A stretch of DNA of 64,000 nucleotides from Xanthomarina sp. F1114 (GTDB taxonomy: Bacteria > Bacteroidota > Bacteroidia > Flavobacteriales > Flavobacteriaceae): NCBI RefSeq assembly GCF_026410255.1, contig NZ_JAPMLL010000009.1, positions 62,001 to 126,000 of the forward strand, read 5' to 3'. Positions 43,321 to 52,342 of this stretch are shown piece after piece; the first letter of the stretch is position 1; the number at the start of each line of letters is the position of its first letter. The notes beneath the pieces were generated by a model that was not told the origin of the DNA, did no database searches, and saw only the letters and a list, made by a program, of their open reading frames with translations. The translations under genes were made by a program, and so were the position numbers.

Positions 43321-44175
43321 TTAGATAGTAGCTATTAAATCTTTATAATTTAATGGTTTGGTTATAATATTTGTCTCCAATAACTGTTTTTGAATATTAG
43401 AGACGGTTTCTTTATTTAAAAGAGATTGAGACCATTCTGTTAAAGAAAGCCATTCTTGAACGTCTTCAACTTTCTGATTATACCTTTTAGCAATTATTTT
43501 ATCAATGTCAGGAATGTCTTTAAATCCAATAGTTATATTATTAATAATTTCTAAAATAACTTTTACTTCGTCTCTATATAATTCCAAGGATTCATTTCTA
43601 GCGGCAATTACAAAGCAAGGCCAGGGTGTTGGGCAGTTACCAATATGTCTAAAAACACCTTGGTCTACCAAGGGTTTAGTCATAAATTTTTCCCACATAA
43701 AATAGTCGGCTTTCCCATTTGTTAAGCCTTTTACCGCACCTTCAAGATCTTTAATAACTTCAAACTGTAAATCCTTTTCTAAATCCCAGTTATTATTTTT
43801 AGCTTGTATATATGCCATTAAATGAGATCCAGAGCCAAAACGACTAATAGCGGCTTTGGATCCTTTTAATTGATCAATGGTTTTATAGTTTGAATTTTCA
43901 GCAACATGAATTCCCCAAATTAATGGCGTTTCTACAAAGGTTTGAATAATTCTACTTGGATTACCTTCGGTTATATCTTTAATTATTCCTTCGGTTAAAA
44001 TAACAGCAAGATCGATATCTCCCTTCCTAAGAGCTTTAGTCATTGCTCCAGTACCACTTGGGTAGTCATCCCATCTTAAATTAATACCTGCTTTCTTAAA
44101 AAGTCCTTGTTTTAAAGCTAGGTACCAAGCTAAATTGAAATGTTCGGGTACACCACCAATATGAATTGTTTTCAT
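43321..44175 (-). CDS. NMT1/THI5-like substrate-binding protein without signal peptide
   Basis: 284 residues of periplasmic-binding-protein type II fold (NMT1-like): IHIGGVPEHFNLAWYLALKQ, FKKAGINLRWDDYPSGTGAM, KGDIDLAVILTEG, GSKAAISRFGSGSHLMAYI. Usual relatives bind thiamine precursor, sulfonates or nitrate for an ABC importer, but here there is no signal peptide or lipobox and no permease or ATPase nearby, so it is probably cytosolic. THI5-type synthases and ligand sensors are alternatives; the THI5 CCCFC iron motif is absent. It is the last gene of a five-gene minus-strand unit. Confidence 0.82.
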   Translation of the reverse strand: MKTIHIGGVPEHFNLAWYLALKQGLFKKAGINLRWDDYPSGTGAMTKALRKGDIDLAVILTEGIIKDITEGNPSRIIQTFVETPLIWGIHVAENSNYKTIDQLKGSKAAISRFGSGSHLMAYIQAKNNNWDLEKDLQFEVIKDLEGAVKGLTNGKADYFMWEKFMTKPLVDQGVFRHIGNCPTPWPCFVIAARNESLELYRDEVKVILEIINNITIGFKDIPDIDKIIAKRYNQKVEDVQEWLSLTEWSQSLLNKETVSNIQKQLLETNIITKPLNYKDLIATI

Positions 44176-44220
44176 TAAAAATAGTTTGATTTTTACTCTT
44201 CAAAAAGGAAGATAAAATAT

Positions 44221-45087
44221 TTATACTAATTTGTTTAAAGTATAAGTTATTAATCTTTCCACTACTGCTTTTGGGTCTTTGCTAAACTGTCCGGTTGCTC
44301 TATTAGCGATAATGGCGTTTAACGAAAGTGCATGATGGCCTAATAATTTGGACAAGCCATAAATAGCTGAAGTTTCCATTTCTAAATTTGTAATTTTTAG
44401 ACCTTCATAATTAAAGCTATCCATTTTTTCATTGAGTTTTGGGTCTTGTAATGGCAATCTTAGAGAACGTCCCTGAGCTCCGTAAAAACCACCTGCAGTT
44501 GCTGTTAAACCTTTGTAAATTTGATCGCTATCAAACCTTTCCTCCAGGGTCTTACTGTTAGTTATAGCTATTGGTCGAGCTTTATTAGCACTCCAGTTAG
44601 TATGCTTAATAAAGGCGTTTTCTATATCAGGATTTACAATATCGGCAATTTTATAAAAATGTAACATGCCATTAATATCTAATCCGTGAGAGCTCATTAC
44701 AAAAGCATCTACTGGTACTTCTTTTTGTAAAGAACCGGATGTGCCCACTCTTACAAAATTTAATACGGCATGCGTATCTTTTGGTTTTCTGGTTTCAAAA
44801 TCAATATTGGCTAATGCATCCAATTCATTTAAAACAATATCTATATTGTCTGGCCCAATTCCTGTAGATATAACCGTTAAACGTTTTCCTTTATATAGTC
44901 CGGTTTGGGTTTTAAATTCTCGTTTTTGTGTTGAAAACTCAATGCTATCAAAATGTTTGGTTATTTTTTCTACACGATCTTGATCTCCAACAAGAATAAT
45001 GTTGTGAGCTATATGTTCCGGTTTTAAATTTAAATGATATACACTACCATCTGGATTTAAAATTAATTCTGAATCTTTAATTGACAT
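44221..45087 (-). CDS. nucleoside phosphorylase (PNP/UDP family)
   Basis: 288 residues. Family 1 phosphorylase motifs: IILVGDQDRVEKITKHF (phosphate Asp/Arg region), VISTGIGPDNIDIVLNEL, FVRVGTSGSLQ (phosphate-binding), and NLEMETSAIYGLSKLLGH near the C-terminus, where Glu-Met-Glu binds ribose. It splits ribonucleosides to base plus ribose-1-phosphate; uridine is the most likely substrate but purines are possible. Its start overlaps the DUF1835 gene end by 11 bases, so it is translationally coupled. Confidence 0.9.
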   Translation of the reverse strand: MSIKDSELILNPDGSVYHLNLKPEHIAHNIILVGDQDRVEKITKHFDSIEFSTQKREFKTQTGLYKGKRLTVISTGIGPDNIDIVLNELDALANIDFETRKPKDTHAVLNFVRVGTSGSLQKEVPVDAFVMSSHGLDINGMLHFYKIADIVNPDIENAFIKHTNWSANKARPIAITNSKTLEERFDSDQIYKGLTATAGGFYGAQGRSLRLPLQDPKLNEKMDSFNYEGLKITNLEMETSAIYGLSKLLGHHALSLNAIIANRATGQFSKDPKAVVERLITYTLNKLV

Positions 45088-46018
45088 TTAATGGTGTTTT
45101 AATTAATTTGTTTGTTTTGATGCAGTAGGAAAAATCTAAACGATTAACACCTCCATATTGAATGACGTTGTTAATTTCTCTTGAAAAATTATAACTTCCC
45201 ATGATAGCTTCAAAACCTTTTCTGTTTAAAGTAATCTTATCTGGCTCTTCTGTATAGAAGATTTGTAATAAATTGATAAGTCTTTGTATTTGTAAATCTG
45301 AAAACCCATAATAACCTTGGTAATTTAATACATAGCCTATTAGTTGGTTTTTAGATTTTATATTTTTTTCTTTAATTAGGGTTAAAATATTCATTTCTAA
45401 AACGCTTAATCCTGTTTTTAAATTAGGAAAACGTTTTAAATGTGCTTTTAAACAATTGCTTAAATATTTAAAAGACGACTTTTGAGTTATATAAGGTTTA
45501 AGTAAATTATGATCTTGACCACAGTAGGTTTGCCATATGGAAATAGCAAGTTCCTTATCCGAGTCTGTTAATTTTATTTTATTCTTATAATGTTGCAATA
45601 ATTGCTCTGCCGTTAATTCAGATAAAGCCTTTAAATCTGTTTCTCCTTTAACTCTGCCACTACATACTAAATAGAGTGGAAGATTGATTTGTTTTTCATG
45701 AAGTAGCTTTATTACAGCTAACATATTAATATGACAAAATAAATCGTATTCAAACCAAAGCACGATTTTTGAATAGCTTTCTGTTTCATTCAAGATGGCT
45801 ATCTCTTCTCTAATCTCATTTTCGTTTATTTCTATTTGATAAAAACCATTTAAAAAAGCCTTTCTAGTTTCTAAAAACTCTTCGGTATTAACATTTGCAA
45901 TGGTTGGACCTTCGCATAACATTTCTTGCCAAGTCAGGAAATCCCCAGCAATATCAAGTTCTTTTAAAAACTTTGTTAGAATATTTCCATTTGTTATATG
46001 TAAGATTTGGTCACTCAT
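45077..46018 (-). CDS. DUF1835 domain-containing protein
   Basis: 313 residues. The N-terminus (ILHITNGNILTKFLKELDIA, then FLTWQEMLCEGPT) is the DUF1835 signature, followed by SKIVLWFEYDLFCHINMLAV. The C-terminal half is helical and may carry a winged-helix region. Function unknown; no catalytic motif is recognised. It overlaps both neighbours (1 base with the SUI1 gene, 11 bases with the phosphorylase gene), so the three proteins are made as a coupled set. Confidence 0.88.
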   Translation of the reverse strand: MSDQILHITNGNILTKFLKELDIAGDFLTWQEMLCEGPTIANVNTEEFLETRKAFLNGFYQIEINENEIREEIAILNETESYSKIVLWFEYDLFCHINMLAVIKLLHEKQINLPLYLVCSGRVKGETDLKALSELTAEQLLQHYKNKIKLTDSDKELAISIWQTYCGQDHNLLKPYITQKSSFKYLSNCLKAHLKRFPNLKTGLSVLEMNILTLIKEKNIKSKNQLIGYVLNYQGYYGFSDLQIQRLINLLQIFYTEEPDKITLNRKGFEAIMGSYNFSREINNVIQYGGVNRLDFSYCIKTNKLIKTPLNVN

Positions 46019-46350
46019 TATCCGCCTACGCGTTTCACTTGAAAGCCTTTGTCTTTTAAGATTTCCATTATTTTATCTCTAAAGTGACCTTGAATAATAA
46101 TTTTATCATCTTTAAAACTTCCTCCAACACTTAAGGTTGTTTTAATTTCTTTGGCTAAGGCTTTAAAATCTTCGGTTGCTCCAGTATAGCCGTCTATAAT
46201 AGTAATGGGTTTTCCTTTTCGTTTTTCGTATTTACAAAGTATCGGGTCGTCTTGGATCCATAAACCTTTTGCTTCATCTTTATTTTTGTCGGAAGAAGGT
46301 TCTGGTATATGTTCTGGAAAGAGGTTTTTTAATTGGTCTTGTAAATCCAT
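46018..46350 (-). CDS. SUI1/YciH-family translation factor
   Basis: 110 residues. A Lys/Asp/Pro-rich lead precedes a SUI1 (eIF1-like) domain in residues about 45-110: KGKPITIIDGYTGATEDFKA, ALAKEIKTTLSVGGSFKDDK with the SVGGS turn, IIIQGHFRDKIMEILKDKGF. YciH-type proteins influence start-site fidelity on the 30S subunit. It follows the 2OG-Fe oxygenase gene by 73 bases and overlaps the next by one. Confidence 0.93.
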   Translation of the reverse strand: MDLQDQLKNLFPEHIPEPSSDKNKDEAKGLWIQDDPILCKYEKRKGKPITIIDGYTGATEDFKALAKEIKTTLSVGGSFKDDKIIIQGHFRDKIMEILKDKGFQVKRVGG

Positions 46351-46423
46351 AGTTCTAATTTGTAATCTTAATAAGCAGGTTAGTTCGTTACAGAAAGTAA
46401 TACTTGAGTCTGTAGCTAAAAAC

Positions 46424-47374
46424 TTATTTCTTAATTAATCCAAGTTCTATTAGGCGTTCATTTAAAAATTCTCCGGCAGTAATGTCTTCAAATTGTTTTG
46501 GATGGTCTTTATCTATACAGCTTTCTAAAACATCCAATTTCATATCGCTAATAGGATGCATAAAGAATGGAATAGAATAACGTGACGTTCCCCAGAGCTC
46601 TCTTGGCGGGTTAATAACTCGATGGATAGTAGACTTTAGTTTATTGTTGGTATGTCGGGAAAGCATGTCTCCCACATTAATCATTAATTCATCTGGCTGT
46701 GCAATGGCATCTAACCATTCTCCGTCATGATTTTGTACTTGCAAACCACGGCCCTGAGCACCCATTAATAAGGTAATAAGATTGATGTCTCCATGAGCAG
46801 CTGCACGAACTGCATTTTTAGGTTCTTCTAAAATTGGAGGATAATGAATAGGTCTTAGAATACTATTTCCATTATGAATATAATTGTCGAAATAAGTTTC
46901 TTTTAAGTTTAAATGTAAAGCTAAAGCACGTAGCACATACATTGCTGTTTTTTCTAGCATTCTGTATGTTTCTTTTCCTGTTCTATTGAATTCAGGAAGT
47001 TCTTTAACCTCAACGTTTTTAGGGTATTCTGCTTCTAATTTTGGGTTGTCTTCAACAAATTGTCCAAAATGCCAAAACTCTTTTAAATCGCCTTCTTTTT
47101 TGCCTTTTGCACTTTCTTTTCTAAAGGAGATATAACCTCTTTGTCCACCAATACCTTCAATTTCATATTTTTGTTTAGTTTCAAGTGGCAGAGAAAAGAA
47201 TTTTTTTATTTCACTATATAAGTTGTCTATTAACTCGTCGTCTAAAAAATGACCTTTTAAGGCAACAAAACCTATTTCTTCGTAAGCCTTTCCAATTTCA
47301 TCAACAAATTTTTGTTTTCTTACTGGATCTCCCGATGTAAAATCGTTTAAGTTAACGCTAGGTATAATATTCAT
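46424..47374 (-). CDS. 2-oxoglutarate/Fe(II) oxygenase, isopenicillin N synthase family
   Basis: 316 residues. The DIOX_N region (FVDEIGKAYEEIGFVALKGH) is followed by the 2OG-FeII_Oxy domain with the iron-binding HxD in AAHGDINLITLLM and the distal His in STIHRVINP; a following Arg in RELWGTSRYS suits 2-oxoglutarate binding. The product is unknown; related bacterial proteins hydroxylate small molecules or pyrimidines. It is first in the five-gene minus-strand unit and faces the E1 gene across a 125-base divergent promoter region. Confidence 0.88.
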   Translation of the reverse strand: MNIIPSVNLNDFTSGDPVRKQKFVDEIGKAYEEIGFVALKGHFLDDELIDNLYSEIKKFFSLPLETKQKYEIEGIGGQRGYISFRKESAKGKKEGDLKEFWHFGQFVEDNPKLEAEYPKNVEVKELPEFNRTGKETYRMLEKTAMYVLRALALHLNLKETYFDNYIHNGNSILRPIHYPPILEEPKNAVRAAAHGDINLITLLMGAQGRGLQVQNHDGEWLDAIAQPDELMINVGDMLSRHTNNKLKSTIHRVINPPRELWGTSRYSIPFFMHPISDMKLDVLESCIDKDHPKQFEDITAGEFLNERLIELGLIKK

Positions 47375-47401
47375 AAGTATTCAATTTAAATGAGTGTATT
47401 A

Positions 47402-47409
47402 CAAATGTA
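47402..47409 (-). promoter_or_regulatory. -7 promoter element of the oxygenase unit
   Basis: TACATTTG on the minus strand, an exact TAnnTTTG match, 27 bases before the start codon. It is divergent from the E1 promoter at 47477. Confidence 0.5.
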
Positions 47410-47456
47410 CGAAAACAATATAAAGTTTTACTCACTAAATATTTTAAGATTAACAA

Positions 47457-47484
47457 TTGGAATACGCAATTTATAGTATATTTG
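47457..47484 (+). promoter_or_regulatory. promoter of the fused E1 gene
   Basis: The -7 element TATATTTG (47477-47484) lies 17 bases after a TTG (47457-47459) that can serve as the -33 element. The TTG that ends the -7 box is in frame with the gene but cannot be the start. Confidence 0.6.
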
Positions 47485-47499
47485 AAAAACCTTTTTTTT

Positions 47500-49506
47500 A
47501 TGAGTACCATGGTGTCTAAACCTACAGCTATACAATACAGTAAAGCAAATCTAGATTCTACAGACTTGTTAGAATTATATAAAAACATGTTGAAGCCTCG
47601 CCTAATAGAAGAGAAAATGCTCATTCTATTGCGTCAGGGAAAAGTTTCCAAATGGTTTTCTGGCATTGGGCAGGAAGCTATTTCAGTGGGAGTAACTATG
47701 TCTTTGCAAAATGACGAGTATATTTTACCTATGCACCGAAACTTAGGTGTTTTCACTACTAGAGAAATTCCCTTATACCGATTATTTAGTCAGTGGCAGG
47801 GAAAAGCCAATGGCTTTACAAAAGGACGTGACAGATCTTTTCATTTTGGAACCCAAGAATTTAAAATAGTCGGGATGATCTCGCATTTAGGACCTCAGTT
47901 AGGGGTTGCAGATGGGATTGCTTTAGCTAGTAAGCTGCAGAACAAAAACCAGGTAACAGCGGTATTTACTGGAGAAGGAGGTACTAGCGAAGGAGATTTT
48001 CATGAAGCATTAAATGTGGCTTCCGTATGGCAACTACCTGTGCTTTTTTGTGTAGAGAACAATGGTTATGGCTTATCGACACCAACTAACGAGCAATATA
48101 ACTGTAAGGATATTGCAGATCGAGCTTTAGGTTACGGAATGGAATCTCATATTATTGATGGAAATAACATAATTGAAGTATATACCAAAGTAAGAGATTT
48201 AGCTGAAAGCATCAGACAGAATCCTCGTCCTGTATTGGTTGAATTTAAAACCTTTAGAATGCGTGGGCATGAAGAGGCTAGTGGTACCAAATATGTTCCA
48301 CAAGACTTATTAGATGCCTGGGCTAAAAAAGATCCACTTGAAAACTTTCAAAACTTTCTTAAAGAAGAAGGGATTTTAACCGAAGAGCAAGAGGCTTCGT
48401 TTAGAGAAGATATTATGCAAGAAATTAATGAGAATCTTCAAAAAGCAAACGATGAAGAAGCTATTGTTTCTAATGAAAGTGATGAGTTAAATGATGTTTA
48501 CAAAAAATTTGATTATCAGGAGGTTGTAAAAAATTCAGAAACAAAAGAGGTTCGTTTAATTGACGCTATTTCTGAGGGTTTAAAACAATCTATGAAGCAA
48601 CATGACAACCTTGTTATTATGGGGCAGGACGTTGCTGAATACGGTGGCGTTTTTAAAATTACTGAAGGTTTTGTAGAGCAATTTGGAAAAGACAGAGTAC
48701 GAAATACGCCAATTTGCGAATCTGCTATAGTAGAAACGGGAATGGGCTTATCTATTGCTGGAATGAAATCTGTAGTTGAAATGCAATTTGCAGATTTTGT
48801 GACTTCAGGCTTTAATCCTGTGGTTAATTATTTAGCAAAATCTCATTACAGATGGAATCAACAAGCAGATGTTGTAGTTAGAATGCCTTGTGGTGCTGGA
48901 GTTGCAGCTGGACCTTTCCATTCGCAAACAAATGAAGCCTGGTTTACAAAAACTCCAGGTTTAAAGGTGGTATATCCTGCCTTTCCTGCAGATGCCAAAG
49001 GTTTATTGGCAACAGCAATAAACGATCCTAATCCGGTGTTGTTTTTTGAACACAAAGCATTATATAGAAGTATTAGACAAGAAGTCCCAACAGATTACTT
49101 TACACTTCCTTTTGGAAAAGCATCGCTTTTAAGAGAAGGAAACGATGTCACTATTATCTCTTATGGAGCTGGAGTACATTGGGCTTTAGAAACTTTAGAT
49201 AAGAACCCGGATATTCAAGCTGATTTATTAGATTTAAGAACTTTACAGCCTTTAGATAAAGAAGCTATTTATGCTTCGGTAAAGAAAACAGGGAGAGCCA
49301 TTATTTTACAAGAAGATTCTTTGTTTGGTGGAATAGCATCAGATATATCATCTATGATTATGGAAAACTGTTTTGAAGATTTAGATGCACCAGTTAAGCG
49401 TGTAGCTAGTATGGAAACACCTATTCCGTTTATAAATCAATTAGAGGATCAATATTTAGCCAAAGGAAAGTTTGAAACTAGCTTAAAAGATTTACTAGCT
49501 TATTAA
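47500..49506 (+). CDS. fused alpha/beta 2-oxoacid dehydrogenase E1 component
   Basis: 668 residues from the ATG at 47500. Residues about 30-320 are an E1 alpha subunit (HRNLGVFTTREIPLYRLFSQ, the thiamine diphosphate motif TGEGGTSEGDFHEALNVA with the closing NN in VENNGYG). Residues about 345-668 are an E1 beta subunit (LVIMGQDVAEYGGVFKITEG, FEQ-type loops, DLRTLQPLDKEAIYASVKKT). The fusion is common in Bacteroidota and decarboxylates branched-chain or other 2-oxoacids. The E2 and E3 genes are not in the window. The isolated gene ends at a strong terminator. Confidence 0.93.
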   Translation: MSTMVSKPTAIQYSKANLDSTDLLELYKNMLKPRLIEEKMLILLRQGKVSKWFSGIGQEAISVGVTMSLQNDEYILPMHRNLGVFTTREIPLYRLFSQWQGKANGFTKGRDRSFHFGTQEFKIVGMISHLGPQLGVADGIALASKLQNKNQVTAVFTGEGGTSEGDFHEALNVASVWQLPVLFCVENNGYGLSTPTNEQYNCKDIADRALGYGMESHIIDGNNIIEVYTKVRDLAESIRQNPRPVLVEFKTFRMRGHEEASGTKYVPQDLLDAWAKKDPLENFQNFLKEEGILTEEQEASFREDIMQEINENLQKANDEEAIVSNESDELNDVYKKFDYQEVVKNSETKEVRLIDAISEGLKQSMKQHDNLVIMGQDVAEYGGVFKITEGFVEQFGKDRVRNTPICESAIVETGMGLSIAGMKSVVEMQFADFVTSGFNPVVNYLAKSHYRWNQQADVVVRMPCGAGVAAGPFHSQTNEAWFTKTPGLKVVYPAFPADAKGLLATAINDPNPVLFFEHKALYRSIRQEVPTDYFTLPFGKASLLREGNDVTIISYGAGVHWALETLDKNPDIQADLLDLRTLQPLDKEAIYASVKKTGRAIILQEDSLFGGIASDISSMIMENCFEDLDAPVKRVASMETPIPFINQLEDQYLAKGKFETSLKDLLAY

Positions 49507-49524
49507 ATAAGTTATATATAAACA

Positions 49525-49556
49525 AAAAAGAGAGCCAAATGGCTCTCTTTTTTATT
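49525..49556. terminator. bidirectional rho-independent terminator
   Basis: A 12-bp stem (AAAAAGAGAGCC / GGCTCTCTTTTT) with an AAAT loop and T runs on both strands, shared by the convergent E1 and dipeptidase genes; it overlaps the dipeptidase stop codon. Confidence 0.88.
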
Positions 49557-50865
49557 TCTGAGATTCAGCATAAGCTTGGACTTCATCCAAAACTCGTAGT
49601 AGATTTCCACTCCAAATCATGCTAATTTGTTCTTCTGTATATCCACGTTTAACTAATTCTAGGGTTACATTAAAAGTTTCAGAGGCATCATCCCATCCTT
49701 CAATACCACCACCGCCATCAAAATCGCTACTAATACCTACATGCTCCAGTCCAATTTTTTCAACTATATAGTCAATGTGATCTACTAAATCTGATACATT
49801 TGCATTAGGAGGGAAGCCTTCAATTTTATTTGCCTTAGCATTGGCAATGTTTATTACTTTTTTATAATACCCGAAGAAAGCTTCTCTTTCTAATGGGGCT
49901 AAGGCCATAACTTCATTTATAGAAGCATACCAATTAAGATCTAATGAGTCTGCAACTTCTTTTTGAATGGTATAAATCTCTTTATTTCTTTCATCCATTT
50001 TGGTTTTATTTACAAACTCATCTAAAGCGACCACTTGTACAACTCCACCATTTTCTTTTAACCATTGTAGCTGCTCGTCATCCAAATTTCTACTTACATC
50101 ACTTAAAGCTCTTGCTGAAGAATGTGAAGCTATTATAGGAGTTTTGCTCAATGCAATCATTTGTTTCATGGCTTCTTTGGATGGGTGAGAGACGTCCACC
50201 ATAATTCCTAAACGATTCATTTCGGCAATAACCTGTTCTCCTAGGTCGCTTAATCCATTGTTTAACCAGATGTTATCTTCTTCTCCGGTATGACTATCGC
50301 TTAACTGATTATGGCCATTATGAGCCAAGGACATATAACGTGCGCCAAGATTATAAAACTCTTCCACACGATTTATGTCTAATCCTATAGGATATCCGTT
50401 TTCAACGCCAATCATGGCTACTTTTTTTCCAGACGCGTGAATTCGCCTAACATCATCAGAGGTTAAAGCTAATTCTATTTGCTCCGGTGCAAATTTATCT
50501 ACTAAGTTATGAATAGCATCAAAATGATCCATGGCACTTTGATAAGCTTTTTTATAACCTGCATCCGTTAAGGTGTCTTGAGCCGTATAAACAATAAACC
50601 ATGCCACATCCAAACCTCCCGCCTTCATTTTAGGTAAGGTTACTTGAGCGTTTACATCTTGCGAATAATTAATAGAATCTGTAAAGTTTTTTAGGTTAAA
50701 ATCGTCGTGAGTATCAAGGGTAATTACCCGTTCGTGAATGCCTTTAGCACGTTCTATTAAAGAGATGGTATCGTTCGTCATATTTGATTCTGTAGTTTTT
50801 TTTGTTTCATTTTTGCAAGACATGCAAATTAGAAAAACAGCAAAAAATAAAAGTTGAAATTTCAT
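49552..50865 (-). CDS. membrane dipeptidase (M19) lipoprotein
   Basis: 437 residues. SPII signal with lipobox CMSC near residue 16. Peptidase M19 zinc sites are visible: TLDTHDDFN (HxD), the bridging glutamate in MIGVENGYPIG, the histidine in DVSHPSKE, and SHSSARALS; a further Asp in SSDFDGGGG. It cleaves dipeptides with L-Xaa-D/L-Xaa, probably at the outer face of a membrane. An upstream TAcTTTTTG-like element with one extra base is the only promoter hint. Confidence 0.93.
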   Translation of the reverse strand: MKFQLLFFAVFLICMSCKNETKKTTESNMTNDTISLIERAKGIHERVITLDTHDDFNLKNFTDSINYSQDVNAQVTLPKMKAGGLDVAWFIVYTAQDTLTDAGYKKAYQSAMDHFDAIHNLVDKFAPEQIELALTSDDVRRIHASGKKVAMIGVENGYPIGLDINRVEEFYNLGARYMSLAHNGHNQLSDSHTGEEDNIWLNNGLSDLGEQVIAEMNRLGIMVDVSHPSKEAMKQMIALSKTPIIASHSSARALSDVSRNLDDEQLQWLKENGGVVQVVALDEFVNKTKMDERNKEIYTIQKEVADSLDLNWYASINEVMALAPLEREAFFGYYKKVINIANAKANKIEGFPPNANVSDLVDHIDYIVEKIGLEHVGISSDFDGGGGIEGWDDASETFNVTLELVKRGYTEEQISMIWSGNLLRVLDEVQAYAESQK

Positions 50866-50961
50866 GGTTTATAGGTTTTAGTGTGTTGTGAAGTTACAAA
50901 AAGTAAGACAGAATTTAGTTCTCTTTAAAAATTGTATATTTAATCAAGCATTAAAAAAAAA

Positions 50962-51384
50962 ATGATTTTAAAGTTATTTCTATCCATATCGCTATTTTTT
51001 TGGAGTTTTACCTGTACTCATGTGGAGACAGATCCATATACTTGGAAACCGTTAAAGGTTACAGCAACAGCTTACAACTCCTTAGCCTATCAAACAGATA
51101 ATAACCCGCAAATTACTGCTTTTGGTGACAGCTTAAAACCTGGAAAAAAGTATATTGCAGTTTCTAGAGACTTGGAAGCTTTGGGTTTATCGCATAATAC
51201 GCCTGTTACAATTGAAGGTCTTAAAGGGATTTACTTAGTTAAAGATAAAATGAATTCTCGCTGGGTAAATAAAATAGATATTTATATGGGCAAAGATGTG
51301 AAAGCCGCCAGAGAATGGGGAAGAAAAAAAGTTCATATTATGTATAGAGTTCTAAAAGAACAAGAAGATGAGTCTCAGTACTAA
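50962..51384 (+). CDS. 3D-domain (RlpA-like double-psi barrel) protein
   Basis: 140 residues. N-terminal hydrophobic signal or anchor (KLFLSISLFFWSFTCTHV; FTC could be a lipobox) followed by a 3D domain: VTATAYNSLAYQTDNNPQIT, the first Asp in AFGDSLKPG, IAVSRDLEALGL, and the closing aspartates in KDKMNSRW and IDIYMG, then AAREWGRKKV. The 3D domain, named for three conserved Asp, occurs in MltA-like and YabE/YuiC-type lytic transglycosylases, so murein binding or cleavage is likely. Confidence 0.88.
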   Translation: MILKLFLSISLFFWSFTCTHVETDPYTWKPLKVTATAYNSLAYQTDNNPQITAFGDSLKPGKKYIAVSRDLEALGLSHNTPVTIEGLKGIYLVKDKMNSRWVNKIDIYMGKDVKAAREWGRKKVHIMYRVLKEQEDESQY

Positions 51385-51652
51385 GAATTCCTATTTAATA
51401 TAGTTTAAAGCATTTCTATAAAAACTATTTTTACTAGTCTAGACCTAATATGTTATTAGATTTAATCTAAAACAATTAAATAACAGAAGGTTATAAGTGC
51501 AGTAAAATTGTTTTCTATATTAGAAATAAGAATAAATCATTAAAGTTTTTATAAAATCATTGCATATTACTTTTTAAGGTACGATTTTTGAACTTATAAC
51601 GTTTTAAATTTAATAATTTAATAGCATTATTTCTAAATTTATAAACTGGACC

Positions 51653-52342
51653 ATGAAATATCTTTGTTTCATTTTTTGTTTGATTTCTTTGTCTGCATTT
51701 TCTCAGATAGATTCCAGTCAGGAATCTACCAGTATTCCTGCAGTTGAAAGCGATAAAGGAACTGAAGGAGAATCTTTATTTGAGTCAAAGCCTATTGAAA
51801 ATAGGGGATTAGGAAGTTCGAATTCCGATAGAATTAATGGGCTGTCTGTTCCTAAACAAAACGAGTTGTCTAATCCTAACGAGCAAGGGTTTTCTATGTT
51901 TGGTGGAGAAAAATTTGGTAATCCTGCCGAGTTATACACCAAGCAATTAGATAGACATAACCAAAATACCATGGAAGAATCTGGTTCTAACAGACAATAT
52001 GGAAGTACAACCAATCAGTATCTGGGTGATTTCAAAACAGGGGTTTCTAGAGTAAATATTGTTTATAGAGACCATCAATACCCAGATGGCGATCGCGTTC
52101 GGATTTTTGTAAATGATGATGTGGTTATATCAAACGTGACATTACAATCTTCGTTTAGTGGTTTTCAATTAGATTTAGTTGAAGGTTTTAATAAAATTGA
52201 CTTTTTGGCGCTTAATCAAGGATCTTCTGGCCCTAATACAGCAGAGCTTCAAGTTATGGATGACGATGGAAATGTCATTGCTTCTGGGGCTTGGAATTTA
52301 GCCACTGGAGTAAAAGCCACGCTTATAGTTATTAAAGAATAG
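51653..52342 (+). CDS. secreted protein of unknown function with low-complexity N-terminal half
   Basis: 229 residues. Signal peptide 1-18 (SLSAFSQ). Residues about 20-120 are low-complexity, rich in Ser, Asn, Glu and Gly (for example NRGLGSSNSDRINGL), while residues about 125-229 form a beta-rich domain (VSRVNIVYRDHQYPDGDRVR, IFVNDDVVISNVTLQSSFSG, LDLVEGFNKIDFLALNQGSS). I do not recognise the family. It has a 268-base region in front with no gene, and its 3' end overlaps the convergent pseudouridine synthase gene by 11 bases. Confidence 0.8.
   Translation: MKYLCFIFCLISLSAFSQIDSSQESTSIPAVESDKGTEGESLFESKPIENRGLGSSNSDRINGLSVPKQNELSNPNEQGFSMFGGEKFGNPAELYTKQLDRHNQNTMEESGSNRQYGSTTNQYLGDFKTGVSRVNIVYRDHQYPDGDRVRIFVNDDVVISNVTLQSSFSGFQLDLVEGFNKIDFLALNQGSSGPNTAELQVMDDDGNVIASGAWNLATGVKATLIVIKE

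Noticed and set aside
47358-47624. Minus-strand frame over the E1/oxygenase promoter region
   Set aside because: It crosses two convincing promoters and the start of the E1 gene; translation is low-complexity.
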